Assembly (NCBI GenBank): GCA_011799875.1 | Contig: CM022302.1 | Coordinates: 307,531,048-307,595,047 of the forward strand | Source of the DNA: Thinopyrum elongatum | Lineage: Eukaryota > Streptophyta > Magnoliopsida > Poales > Poaceae | Reading direction: 5' to 3' | Length of the DNA stretch: 64,000 nucleotides | In this document: positions 23,216-35,110 of the stretch, piece by piece | Position numbering within the stretch: position 1 is the stretch's first letter | Layout: each line of letters starts with the position of its first letter | The notes under the pieces: model-generated | The model's database searches: none | Seen by the model: only the letters and a program-made list of their open reading frames with translations | Told to the model about the DNA's origin: nothing | Translations under genes and position numbers: made by a program

Positions 23216-23848
23216 ATGACGCCGTGGAAACGCTTCGTGAAGGCCCGTACGATGTCCGCGTCCTCCCAGAGCGCCACCGCCTGCACCGAGAGCGCGGCCG
23301 CCTATGCCGAGATTGTTGCCGCATCCGCATTGAGCGTGGCCGCATCTACCGAGAGGGCGTCTGCAGCAGCCGACACGGCCGCAGCTGCTGCTGCGACGAC
23401 AGCTGCAAACGCCGAGAGCGCTCGAGCTGCCATCCATGCCGCCGATGTCGCCCTTGCCCGGGTCGAGGCCATCCATGTCAAGATCGAGGACGCACACGCC
23501 AAGATATTCTAGGCCACCTCGGAATCCAGCATGCAACCCACGTCCAAAAAGGTGGCGGTGGCCATGGAGCACCTACTTCCTCATGAGATTGCCGAGCGGG
23601 AGCTGGAGATGTAGGAGGTGGCGGAGATCGAAGAGCGCCGGGAGGAGGAGTTGCGCGTGGCCGAGGTTGAGGTAGAGAATAGTCTGTCCATTGAGGAATC
23701 GGCGGTGGAGTATCAACGCGAGCTCTGGCGCAGCCACTACTACGAGTACTACAACCTTGAGGGCGGCGCCGAGGACGAGGACGAGGACGCGGTCGACTTC
23801 AGCAGGGGCGACGCGGAGTCCACCAACGGCGGCATGTCGCCAGGATAA
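23216..23848 (+). pseudogene. hypothetical Ala-rich/acidic ORF with two in-frame stops
   Basis: One plus-strand frame from ATG 23216 encodes a long Ala/Thr/Ser/Glu helical stretch, stops at TAG 23510-23512, continues in frame, stops again at TAG 23609-23611, and then encodes an acidic C-terminus (segment LWRSHYYEYYNLEGGAEDED) to the stop at 23848. Constant frame and composition across both stops suggest one former gene. The Ala-rich part probably forms a coiled coil. I do not recognise the family. Confidence 0.4.
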
Positions 23849-24402
23849 GTCATCGACGTCTCATCTCACATCGGCGATGCATAGGCCGGCGCGGCGGCGG
23901 ATTTGTTAAAATTATGCGTACTTAGGCTTTGTTTTTAATGCTGGTCTTTTGTTAGAGCAATGTTTAGGTCAACTGGCTCTGTTTAATTACTAAAATTGCT
24001 CGATTCAGTAAGTGTGGTCTGTGTGCTGTACGCTCTTTTGTGTGCCCAAATTAGCAAGCAATGTTAAATTATGCAATGACGTACCCGGGGAAATTTCCAC
24101 CAAAATTTGAATTATCAAACTCATCCCATGTGCGTAAAGCAGAAGAATCATTTGTGATGCACACAATCGTTCAAAGTGAATGGTGTCCGGCGGCACCGCG
24201 CGCAAAGTTTCCCTCCACATTTCGAAATTTTTGGCCTACTGCTGAAATATCTACCCCGTCCCCACCGTCTTTTCTCCCAGACCACAAGTCACATTTCCCC
24301 GGTTTCCTCCTTCCTTCCTTCCTTCCTTCCTTCCTAAGCTATAGCCGCTTCCTCGCTTGCTTCCTCGCTCTCGCTGTCTCGCATCCTACCGCCGGGGTCG
24401 CC
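23849..24402. other. upstream region of the GRF gene with (TTCC)n microsatellite
   Basis: No coding frame. A run of about seven TTCC units lies near 24306-24333 in a pyrimidine-rich stretch typical of a plant 5' leader, directly upstream of the ATG at 24403. Confidence 0.5.
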
Positions 24403-25796
24403 ATGGTCTTCTTCAATGATGTCTCCTGCGGTTCCTCCTCCTCCTCCGACTCCTTCACCACCCAGGTATGCCTCTCTTCTCTCTCTCGGGCTATGACTTG
24501 GAATGAAGGATTTTTACCAGGCGGTAGATTTGAGTCATTTCTTCCTCTTGTAGCTCCCTAGGACCATCGGTTGCAACGAATGGAGCGGGGTGGTTGAAGA
24601 TCTGTCTGCTTGTGTCACCATCAATCTCCATGCGTGAAGCTAGTTGCGTTTGAATCTGTGGACAGTGGGAGGAAGTTTCTGGCATGTGCAGAGAAGGTTA
24701 GACCCTCTTTCGTTGTTACAAATCATTTGTTAGATGTGATTCAGACACTGTCACGGTCCCAACCCATTCATACCACACCTTCAACCAAACGCATCCTAAG
24801 ACAGTGTCACAGTTTGTACCTAGTATCTAAAAATGTTGCCATCTCATCAGCGGTGCCATTAGAAAATTATTTGGCACCGCTTCAGCAGTTTGTGCAGCCA
24901 ACTTTGGTCCACACATTCGAGCAGCCAAGCAGTAAAATACTAAATCTTTATGGCACGAAGGAACTTGGCATCGGAGAAACTAGGTGCTCCGGAGTCCGGG
25001 TCCCTGATTTTTTTCCGCTACATCGGCTCGCCAGTGCAGGGCACCGGTGCGAGATGTAGCAACAGTTGTCTTTACACCGGTTTTGGCATACATAGTGGAT
25101 GGCCTTAGTGCTATTAGTTCTATGTTACTAAATTTGTGCATGTACACACCTGTTAGTATCAATTTGCTGTCATCCAAACACTGTCGCTATGCTGTTGCAG
25201 TTATATTTACCTTCCTCATAAAATGTTCAATTTGTTATTTATAGTACATGAGTAAGAACTTGTAGCATTGTTGTAGTTAATTATAGCTTCTGATGTTTCA
25301 GAATTTGGTTGTTGCCTCAGTAGCAATTAATTCATTTGCACATTGATCTTTTTGAGAAGATATGTCATGATTAACCTGTTTCTTCAGTTTTTCAAAATAA
25401 GTATTGGTGATTTTCTATGTTGCTATAAACCCATTTCCCCTACAATTGTTACTGATCTAGTTTTAAATATTATAGGATGAACGGAAGTGTTCTTACTTGG
25501 AGTGGGTTGATCAAGAGTGGCCACAGTCTTTGAAGATGTGCCTAGCAAAGCTCTAGAGCATGTATGAGGAAGAGAACAGAGGTAGGCTTAGAGAAAGTGT
25601 TGTCAACACTGAAGAATATTTGAAGATGCGGGATAAAAAGAGGAAGGTGGAGAATGAGCTCAGATATTTTAAATCAGACTTTGCTAAGATTGTGTTGGCG
25701 AAGGAGGATGCACTTTCCTAGTTGGCCAGTGCAAAACAGGTTCTTACTAAACTGAAAGCAGAGGTCGATAAGACGAGCCTGGATGATCTCGATTAG
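24403..25796 (+). pseudogene. GRF-type zinc-finger protein gene, broken
   Basis: Three exon-like pieces can be traced. Exon 1 is 24403-24465 (ATG, Ser-rich, donor GTATG at 24466). Exon 2 is about 24610-24696 (segment SPCVKLVAFESVDSGRKFLA, donor at 24697). Exon 3 is 25476-25796 after an AG acceptor (KCSYLEWVDQEWP, then a coiled-coil tail). The spaced Cys residues with GRKF and the later C...EWVD match the GRF zinc finger, a nucleic-acid-binding module found in many plant and transposon-associated proteins. Breaks: TAG at 25554-25556 and TAG at 25719-25721 in exon 3, and the exon 1-2 join does not keep frame. Many similar short GRF genes occur in grass repeats, and this one lies in repeat-rich DNA, so capture by a transposon is likely but not shown. 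Confidence 0.65.
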
Positions 25797-26180
25797 GGAA
25801 ATGAATATATTGTTCTAATATTGTTCTTATGAAGTTGAACTAGCTATATGCTATACTGTCCTATTTTCAGGTAGCTATCGTACTATGATGTTAAAATATA
25901 TTTATGTGCCTGATATGAAATTGGCAAACAGCTGTTTGATTTGAAATGTGAATTTGCGTAATACTGGAATTATTAATTGTAAACTGAAAAACCTGCTAAA
26001 TGTGTTATGAAACTTTGCAAATGGTTCTAGCAGTAAAAGCGCTTGTGATGGATAGCCCAATGCCACACAGTTTTCTTCATCAAATCGTGTGTGATGTAGT
26101 TGATAAAAGCAAACAGTTAACCAAGGTAGAGCGTGTGTGATAGTTACACCCATCACACACGAGCCTATACATAAACCTGT
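25797..26180. other. 3' flank of the GRF remnant
   Basis: AT-rich, with no gene. A short inverted repeat around GTGTGATAGTTACACCCATCACACAC lies near 26125-26160, shortly before the 45-bp array. Confidence 0.4.
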
Positions 26181-26440
26181 GTGGGATGTACATACGAACG
26201 GAAACGTTTTCCCTGGATTGACCATGTGGGATGTACATACGAACGGAAACGTTTTCCTTGGATTGACTGTGTGGGATGTACACACGAACGGAAATGTTTT
26301 CCCTGGATTGACTGTGTGGGATGTACATAAGAATGGAAACGTACTCCTTGGATTGACTGTGTGTGATATACATATGAATGGAAATGTTTTTCTGGGATTC
26401 ACCATGTGGGATGTACATACGAACGGAAACGATTGGGTTT
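26181..26440. repeat. 45-bp tandem array, six units
   Basis: Starts of GTGGGATGTAC-like words fall at 26181, 26226, 26271, 26316, 26361 and 26406, exactly 45 bases apart. Because 45 is a multiple of three, an open frame (26137-26595, plus strand) encodes a repeating 15-residue peptide WDVHTNGNVFPGLTV. The minus strand also stays open. Nothing else supports translation. Confidence 0.9.
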
Positions 26441-26632
26441 TGATGCCTTGCCCGATCGCACACGAGCTAATTTTGCCCCAGCCTGTGTGTCAGGAGGGCC
26501 TATCCCCGACAGTTTCTGGGTCATGTGGGAAGGACCCCCCTATCGCCCACACTCACTTGCCGACGGTTCCATATGCCGTCACGGAAAGGGGTTAAAAACC
26601 GTTTGTATAGCACCGACGCGTACCAGTGTATT
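26441..26632 (-). mobile_element. possible terminal region of a CACTA-type DNA transposon
   Basis: On the minus strand the sequence beginning at about 26632 reads CACTGGTACGCG and is followed by GC-rich short repeats and an inverted repeat (GACGG ... CCGTC near 26563-26581). CACTA elements begin CACT(A/G) and carry subterminal tandem repeats like the adjacent 45-bp array. I could not find a matching opposite end in the window, so this is tentative. Confidence 0.3.
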
Positions 26633-27631
26633 CAGACTAGATATGCCCAATATAATGCAGTCGGCTGAGAATTCCATAATATTTAGCTGAGCTTCCAAAT
26701 TTTTGAACTCCTCACTGATTCTTTGGGTCCGGTGTCAGTTGACGAGCAACTTTAATTAGGGGAAATAAGGCAACACCGAGGGCCCTAAGAAAGAAGCAAA
26801 AGAAACGACGAAAACAAAAAACACACCAAGCATACAAATAATATTATATTTAAGCAACATCACATATTACTGCTACTCACAACAATAATATGCATGCATA
26901 CTTAAGCACACAGATCTCGCGAGAATCATCGGTTCTATGATCTAATATGCTGTGGCGGTGTGCACGAAAGTGAATCGACATGTGGAAGGGGTTGCTGTAA
27001 ACAGAGCTACACCAATCGCTGGCTGAACACCGGTTGCATATGAACAGGCTTATGAGGTGAGGACGGACTTGGTGATAAGGTAGCAGAACATGGAGGTCAT
27101 GACCACATCATCATCAGGCGGACGGACGGAAACCGTACACGTCCAAAGAATGGGTGACAGGGTAGGATAATGGTAAAAGCAAGTCTTGCAGGCATTGCCC
27201 TTTTCTGACAACAAAGATAAGTAAGGGTTGCCAACGCAGCGAGTCGGAAGGCACGATGCGGGATGGAAACATGTCTATCACCGAAATGATAGAGGTGGCT
27301 GGCGGAAAGATATCAATGCGATACTTGAGCATAACTCCTGCAAATGGTGTCTGGAACACAAGGTACCTCAGCATCACTCTACTGGGACAGAGATGACGCC
27401 AAACATTGAGAAGCAGGGATGCAAAGATAGAGGGTGCAGGTAGTGGATCGAAACCGATGCCACCTACACTCACAAGATCAATCGTTAGTGACAAGATAAT
27501 AATTCTATATGCATGCTATGCGACAAACAAATGCAACAACCAAATGTAGCAAATCGACTAGACTCTAAACTACTGCTTTCTAACATTCGCGCGGACTAGG
27601 GCATCCTACAGCCATACCTGCTCTGATACCA
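26633..27631 (-). mobile_element. partial internal region of long-LTR retrotransposon 2
   Basis: It lies just inside the LTR at 27637 in minus-strand orientation and is presumably untranslated leader. The first bases after the primer site resemble those of element 1. No coding frame is credible. Its left boundary is set only by the candidate transposon end at 26632. Confidence 0.4.
27620..27631 (-). other. primer-binding site of LTR element 2
   Basis: The minus strand reads TGGTATCAGAGC, five bases from the LTR end at 27637, exactly as in element 1. Confidence 0.85.
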
Positions 27632-30375
27632 ACGGTTGTGGGACCCCGGCTCAGAGAGACCGGAACACCCTGTATTCCAGCCCAGAGATCAAGTCTTCTG
27701 GAATACAGCACTGCTTGGCATAGAACAAATCAGCTCTTTATTACAATCGATATGGATACAAGGGTTCCGATATAACAGGGAATTACATCGGCACGGCGAC
27801 ACTACGCCTGCCAAGGTTTGCTCTATGCTAGCAGCAAAACAACTCGTAGCAGCGGAATAACTTCTAGCAGCGGAACAACGACAACAGTAATGGACTCCAC
27901 TCTGCAGGGACTCTGGCTGGAACGCGTATCCTAGCTCGCAAACTCGGGATCCTCGGCAATCAAGCAAACACATCATGACCTTCAAACTGGCATGACACGC
28001 CAGGTGGGTACTTTGAATGTACTCACAAGCTCACAGCAACCAAAGCAATCAAGACAAGCAATAACATGGCATTTACAGGTTAAACATTTAAGATGACATG
28101 ATACCACCAGAACAACATAAGCATGGCATGAACATGAGCATGATGATACTAGCATGCAGCATGTTTAAACTATCATGATTCAACTTACTCTGTTCGGGGT
28201 TACCTCGTAACCACCACATGTACCACTTACCATCGTGGATATCACATGATCACCTCAGGATGAAATGAAGCTTGGTATTAACAATACCGTAGTAATCATT
28301 ACCTGACCACAAGGAGCTTGATCCTTACCCGTGATTATCGCATAACACCACAAACATCAACCAGCTTCGGTATCCACGATACCACTATGATCCTCTCACG
28401 ATCACATAAAGATCAACCAACTTCTTTCCTCGTTGAACTGGGGTTCTTATTATCCAGATTATTATTACTATTGACCCATAGTGTGACCTACTACAAACTG
28501 GGCCCATATCCACGGGCGCGGTTATCAATAGATTATACACTCTGCAGAGGTTAGTACAATGTACCCACACTACGGAACTCAAGGCCTCGTGCTCCCATTC
28601 GGGTGGACCAATGACGTTTCGACAAAACCGATCTATTGCCTGACACTCTCCCGGCCACTCCGATAAACTCCCCTTTGGGCTAAGTCCTGGGTGGCCCCGA
28701 TATCACCGCGTGACACCCAACGGCCACCGTCGTGGCAAAACAAAAACGGTCCCAAACGGGGACAATGGATCCATACAACTCGGGCACACAAGGCTTATGT
28801 CCTCCTACCTGATCAGGGTAGCGCTCGCCCATAACCTTCCCTAGTTGGAGGCACTGGTGAGGGGCATGACAATAGACCCAGTTAGGACTCCCCATAAGGC
28901 AAGTGTGGCTGCACTGGTCAGCTCGATTTGATGGCACTATGACTCAGCCAACAGATGTTCAAGTTCGATTAAAGTCCAGTTCAACTTGGATGTAATAAGC
29001 CGAGTCATAATAAAAATAGCATGATGAAATGACAATGCATACGAGCATGATATCAACATAAGGATGGATGAGCAACATAACCATCAAGCATATCAACAAC
29101 AATAATTCCTTTATGCAAATGATCATGGCATAATGACAAGCATGAATATCACAAGTATAACACTACATAAGCATAGCATGACCACTAGCATCGGAAGCAG
29201 ATACTAGAATAGAACATGATAATAATATTAGCAAGTAATCATTTAACTAACAGATGCAAAATGATCATATCACAAAAATAAGCATGGGTTCACGAGCATA
29301 TATGTATAGCATTCAGAAAATATTAACATGCACAAACAATTTAATATTCAAGTAGGAAACCATGGCTACTGCAAGACCATCATGCAAGAGGCTATCGTGG
29401 CTTGCCTGGGGGTGAAGGATCCACTGGGAAGAAGTGCGGTGAAGCCGTGGAACGATTCGCCGGAACGGTTCTCTCTCGGAGGGGGCTAAATAAGTGCAAG
29501 GGCAATATGGTCATTTCCAATATGTGAACACATAGTGAAAATGACACCAACTGAACAGGCTCGACGAGATGAAGATGTGGGCTTTGGAATCACCTGATTC
29601 AGAATTACGGTCGCGGAGATATGAGAGGTGGAAGATCAGGGACTAATGTGCAAAAATTTCCTCACAAACAAGTCACTGGTGGCTGAAAAAAGAAAGAGCC
29701 TTTTACAGGAATGCACTTTCAGAACAGAGAAAGCGTACTTTGGGCCGAAGAAGAAACATAATATGTTTTCTGAAAAAGGAAACGTATTCTCATGAATATG
29801 CTTTCTGAAAAGGGAAACGTATTCTCACAAATACGCTTCCACTTATCCACTTGGACCGGCCGGTGGGTTCACTTACAGGTGGGTCCCGCGAGCTCCTTTC
29901 TCTCTCCTCGCACGCCTGTCTTCTTCCTCCTCGCATTTCCCCTCATGTGAAACAGAGCATAGTAGAGGAGGGGCGCCGGCGCTCGGCCTGCTACCTCCGG
30001 CCACCTCCGGCCGGGGCGAGGGCACCGGCGGCCGCGGGGTGGAGCGTCGCACCCGTCTAGAGGCCCACGCGCGCCGGGAAGGAGCTGAGAAGGCGGCGGC
30101 TTGCTGCAGCAGAGAGCCGGGGAGGCGGCAGCCGAACGATGGGGGCGCGGCCACAGGGCACTCCGGAGGCAGGAGGAGGGGGTGGGGAGGGGCGCCGGAC
30201 TCCGATGGACCTTCTGGTGGAGAGAATGGGAGGGGGAGGGCCTGGCTTGCTCGAATTTGAGCCAGGCCGGCAGCGACAATGGTGGACGGAGGGCAAACTG
30301 AAGCGAGGTGGAGGGGCTCTGGTGGACTAGGAGGGCCGAGAAGAGAGCGGCGAGCTGCGGAGGAGGGCGACCAAG

Positions 30376-30385
30376 CTATTTATAG
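30376..30385 (-). promoter_or_regulatory. TATA box of LTR element 2
   Basis: CTATAAATAG on the minus strand, at the same place in the GC-rich block as the TATA box of LTR 1 (3225-3234). Confidence 0.65.
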
Positions 30386-30907
30386 CCGAGGGAGAGCTCA
30401 AGAGCGCTCGAGAAGCTTCGGCCGATCAGACAATGGAGGAGCAGGGGAGGTTAGTGGCACATGCGAGATCGAAAGCAATGCAATGACGGTGAGACAGGTC
30501 AGGGCAGCGGCATAGGGCGACGGAGCAGATCACGGGGGAGCTATTGGACACGGCGAACACTAGAGAAGGGAAGGAAACGGACGGGGACAGGGGCTCCACT
30601 TGCCAGAGCGCGCTCTCAGGCATGCCAGGGACGTAGTCACCACATGAACAAGTGCACGCGGTGCGCTCTAGCCGGACTAACTTTGTCAGGTAGAAGGGTC
30701 ATTCATCATAGAGAACCAAGGAGGAAAGAAACGAGAACAGGGAGCCACGAGGTGACTAGAGGTAGCTCGAAGACAATTGAGCAGGAATGTGTTTGTAGTG
30801 GGGTGGGAACACATACTTGGAGATGAAGCATGAGGTTTGGCAGGGTGTGCTCATACACTAAGATGATCTTGTTGACAAAGTTTCAGAAAAAAAAATGAAG
30901 ATAGCTA

Positions 30908-31840
30908 GCACTTGCTATACAATGTACCAAACTGGACAGGAATACAAATCTTGAAGTGGCACTCACATGCTAAATTGGATTGAGCTGAAAATGGTCATGG
31001 CATGATGATATAGGAATATGAGGGTGCCATAAAGTTTTCATACCATTTGGACATGCCAAATTGGTACTTCCTTCACAATGCACCTCTCTATACAAAATTT
31101 TGGGAAAATTCTAGAGGGCAAATGGCTAGATAAAATGAGCCCAAATTATGTGGAGAGGGTTTATATCGGTAGGAGTATGTCCTGGTAAATTTTCATCAAT
31201 AATGAAGCAATATAAAATATAGTTGCTTCACAACCTGAAAATCTGACCAGAAACCAAGATTTGATGCTGAGCTCACATAGAGTGATGACATGGTCTCAAA
31301 TTTGGAGGAGAGTCATGATTTGAGCATATGAAGAACCTTGCAAAATTTCAACTTATTTGGATTAAACTAGATAGTACTTCCTTCACAAAGGCTTCCCTTA
31401 GACAGGACCTTTGGAAATTTGCTGAGGAAGTTTCACTTGGCAAATTGAGTTCAATTTTGTCATGTGGCCATGATATGGACAGGAAAGAGTTCCCAAAAAG
31501 TTTGGGGGCAAGAAAGCAAAGATAAATAGCACTTTCTTCTCAAAAAGCCACTTAGGGAAGAATGAGAAAAGGAATATTTGTGAATTATCTTTGATGATGC
31601 CAAGGAAGGGTTTTGACATATCTGAGGAAGATATGACCCAAACAATTTATGAGAATTATTTGGGAATTTTGTGGAAGACAGAAATATAGGTTGCTTCACA
31701 ACCTAGGGCAAAAAGGGTTATTCCTTTAATAGAAAACGGAATATTCCCAATAAAAGAATAGTGGGATAGGTCCAAGATGGGAATGACAGGGTCTTGGGAT
31801 GGATTTGAGCATGACAAGCCACTTGGGAGAGGAACCAAAG
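30908..31840 (-). repeat. ~155-bp degenerate tandem repeats in the U3 of LTR 2
   Basis: CACTTGCTATACAA, TACTTCCTTCACAA, TTGCTTCACAA, TACTTCCTTCACAA, CACTTTCTTCTCAA and TTGCTTCACAA occur near 30908, 31065, 31221, 31375, 31531 and 31688, spacings of 154-157 bases. Between the anchors, similar words recur (for example GATGCTGAGCTCACAT and CAAAATTTCAACTTATTTGG). The array lies upstream of the TATA box. Confidence 0.75.
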
Positions 31841-31947
31841 GTGATCTCCTCAGGTTTCAAGACCACAGAGCCACGGATAAACAAATCTCAAACAAAATCC
31901 TCAGAAAATCAAAAGAAAAAGAAAGGGCCAAAATCCAGGGTGTCACA

Positions 31948-32493
31948 TTAATCATCAACACACCGTCTATTACCTTTTGGAGAGTGGTATCTCCTATATT
32001 GGTTAGGTGTCGCTTGGGAGCCTCCGACATGATGTTGAGTTGAACCAAGAAGTTTGTAAGGGCAAGGAGATCGCCTACTTCGTGAAGACCCGAGTAAGGC
32101 AAGTCCTTCATGGGCGATGGCCATGGTGGGATAGACAAGGTTGCTTCTTCGTGCAACCTTCATGGGTGGAGCCCTCCGTGGACTTGAGCAGCCATTACCC
32201 TTCGTGGCTTGAAGTCTCCATCAACGTGGATGTACAATAGCACCACCTATCGGAACCATGCCAAAAATCTTCGTGTCTCCATTGTGTTTGCCTTCTCCAA
32301 ACCCTTCCCTTTACCTTCATGTGCAATGTTTTACTTTTTGCTGCTACACTCTTAGAATTGCATGTGTAGGTTGATTACTTGACTTGTGCTAGTTGCTAAG
32401 ATGTGCCTACAACTAAAATTGGGAAAAGGTTAGATTTTTATTTGGTCAAATAGACTAATCACCCCCCCTCTAGACATACTTTTGATCCTACAC
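31948..32493 (+). mobile_element. LTR remnant of another retrotransposon
   Basis: The segment ends with ATCACCCCCCCTCTAGACAT followed by TTGATCCTACA near 32460-32491, a 3' LTR terminus I associate with SIRE/Maximus-type Copia elements of grasses. No primer site follows, so the junction is truncated. No coding frame is supported. Confidence 0.35.
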
Positions 32494-33440
32494 CACGCAA
32501 CACCTCATGAACATCACCTACACACAAAATAACAAATACTTCCACCCAACGCACACAAGGGGTTGTCAATCCCTTGGCGGTTAATTGCAAGGATTAAATC
32601 TCATAGTGATAGATAGATAAACAAGAACACAAAATATAAATAAAGGTAAGTAGATTGCAGCAAGGTATTTTTGGATTTTTATACATGATTAAAATATACA
32701 CGGGGGCCATAGTTTTCACTAGAGGCTTCTCTCTAGGAAATAGCATATGGTGGGTGAACAAATTACTGTTGGGCAATTGATAGAAAAGCGAATAATCATG
32801 ACGATATCCAAGGTAATGATCATGTATATAGGCATCACGTCCGAGACAAGTAGACCAACTCCTGCCTGCATCTACTACTATTACTCCACACATCGACCGC
32901 TATCCAGCATGCATCTAGAGTATTAAGTTCATAAGAATGGAGTAACACCTTAAGCAAGATGACATGATGTAGACAAAGTAAACTCAATCAGTATGAATAA
33001 ACCCCATCATTTTACCCCTAATGGCAACAGTACCAATAAGTGTCATGTCCCCTTCTATCACTGGGATATATATCACCGCAAGATTGAATGCATCACAAAG
33101 CACCTCCCCATTGCAAGATAAATCAGTCTAGTTGGCCAAACCAAATCAATAGATCAGAGAGAAATACAAAGCTATAATAATCATGCATAAAAGAGTTTAG
33201 AAAAGACTCAGATAATATTCATGGATAATCGGATCATAAACTCACGATTCATCGGATCCCTACAAACACACCGCAAAAAAGGATTACATCGAATAGATCT
33301 CCAATAACATCGAGGAGATCATTGTATTGAAGATCAAAGAGAGAGAAGAACTCAAAATTGCACTATGGTATTTAAGAATACATTTCATATGTTCCTTTGA
33401 TTGAGCTCCCCCTCAATGTGTGCAAATGTTTATTATCAAT
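32494..33440. mobile_element. non-coding retrotransposon-derived sequence
   Basis: AT-rich sequence without genes. The text around TGGCGGTTAATTGCAAGGAT (32575) is, from memory, part of a very abundant Triticeae retrotransposon untranslated region. I cannot name the family safely. Confidence 0.35.
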
Positions 33441-33730
33441 AATTCAACACACATATATAATGTTTGCGCATGGGAGAGTATTTGAACTATTTGAATCATA
33501 ACAAAGCCAAAGACAACCCATGAATACAACCTCACATAAGAAGAGACATGATAGCATAAGAGATACCAAATGAGCAACATGATACCATAATTTCACTATT
33601 AGAGTCACACACCAAAGTACCAATGATGACACACATATATGGTTCTCATGATAGCATAGCAAACATTAAATGTAGTCTATGAGGCTATTTCTCCCCCTTT
33701 GGCAACAACACACAAAAAGGGGCGAAGATA
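33441..33730. other. gene-free AT-rich spacer
   Basis: No coding frame. The segment CTCCCCCTTTGGCAACAACA near 33690 is like the untranslated regions of SIRE-type retrotransposons, linking it loosely to the ORF that follows. Confidence 0.35.
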
Positions 33731-35110
33731 CTAGAGGCACATGGCGGAATCACTCCTGGCGGATGTCATCATCATCGACCACCCCTCGAAGAATTCGGCA
33801 TACTCATCGCGGGACGGGAACCCGAAGGAGGAGGTAGACGGTGGAGGAGGAAGTGGATCATCATTGCTCACTGGACTGGCACGGGTGCGGAGACGCTGCT
33901 TGAGCTGGTTCTTGGAGATGATCAAGCACTCCTGGACATCATGGTTCTGCTTGCAGTTGAATGTGATAGCCTTCATGATGGCAAACTGGGCTTTCCCCAT
34001 GAATGAGGCAATGTGTCCAAATGGCTCACTCAAGGATGTGGATGTTGTATTTGACCTCTTGGGATGAACGGGAGTCTCGCCCTTGTCAGAGACTGTGGTT
34101 GGGGCTGTCTTGGACATGTGAGCAGGAGGTTTCCACATAGTATGCTCAACGTTTTTTATAAGCGCAAAAGGGGCAGCGTGATCAATGAGTGCATGAATGA
34201 ATGGAGCATGAGGAAACAGACGCAACTGCAGAAAGGTCGATAAACGGATCTCATGTCAAATGAAGTGAGCATTGTCAAGTGGCTCCGTGGGCTTATTGTG
34301 CATGCGTACCATCAAGTCAATTCAATAGCTTCAAGCCCTCGAGCGATCTCCCTTCTTGGGATAGAGAGTGCGAAGCACACACTGATAGAGAATGTAGAAC
34401 GGTGACTTGAAGATGGATACCTCATTGGGCGGATACTCTGCCTCATCGTCAAAGAGCTCACTGGTAGGCTTGATCAGAGGCGGGCATGCCTCAATACCCT
34501 TTGGTTTATGTAGAGGATCCAGACGTGAATTGTATGGACAACACCAGACAAGCCCAAGATCTGAACAAACTGGGTTTAGGTGATGCTTAGCTGAACATTG
34601 TCGGTCATCCAAGTGAGATTGTGGTTTGGTCCAAAGAAGTAGGTGACATAGAACTAAAGGATGGGAGCTTCATTCCAGTCATACTTGAAGGTCATTGCTG
34701 GTCCTAGTCTCATACCATCAATGATCTTGACCATGTTGTCAGGAAACAACTCGGGATGAGCATGCATATATGGTAGATCCACATGGCGATGAGGAGAAAG
34801 GCCATGCTGGCGGACCATGCTAGTGTAGATATCCTGCTGCATGCGAGTGCCAAACCGAGGGTCCTCCGCATTAGCCAGCATCTCAAACTGATCGACATCC
34901 CTCCTAAACTCCAGATACAGACCGGCCCCCATGGTCTTGAAGTTGTGAATGGAGCGATCACCACAGACAGGCACCTCCATGGAAATGTGACGACCATGGG
35001 CCGCCGGCATAGCAGAGCCCCAGACAGGAGGCCTGGGTGCATTGGGAGCCCGTCGTGTCCCCGGCTTAGACTGACCAATGGGCCCCTGAGAACAAGGTCC
35101 TCCTCTTCCT
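33731..35110 (-). pseudogene. retrotransposon-associated ORF of unknown function, heavily broken
   Basis: Minus-strand pieces read in order from 35010 down to 33731. The first (35010-34654) has segments QQDIYTSMVRQHGLSP and AMTFKYDWNEAPIL, typical of a plant protein family often annotated as an unclassified or Athila-like retroelement ORF1. A TAG interrupts it at about 34654. Recognisable residues follow in the same direction (NLTWMTDN near 34600, then FYILYQCVLRTLYPKKGDR near 34350). The C-terminal part (34225-33731) has FIHALIDHAAPF and a low-complexity tail. Several frame changes and stops separate the pieces. The role of this family is not known to me. Confidence 0.5.

Larger units (their letters stand above)
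27637..31947 (-). mobile_element. long LTR (element 2), 4.3 kb
   Basis: On the minus strand it starts TGTGACACCCTGG at 31947 and ends CCCACA at 27637, next to a primer site. The order of blocks matches LTR 1: an AT-rich periodic block, a TATA box, a GC-rich leader block, then AT-rich sequence with the shared segment around TCGGGTGGACCA-like words (28601 here, 1653 in LTR 1). It differs enough from LTR 1 to be an older or different subfamily rather than its partner LTR. No protein is encoded. Confidence 0.75.

Noticed and set aside
26181..26440. CRISPR-like regular repeats
   Set aside because: Units are directly adjacent with no unique spacers, and the genome is a plant nuclear one.
29851..30826. 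Several overlapping ORFs on both strands in LTR 2
   Set aside because: High GC makes stops rare in all frames. No domain is recognisable and frames differ from those in LTR 1.
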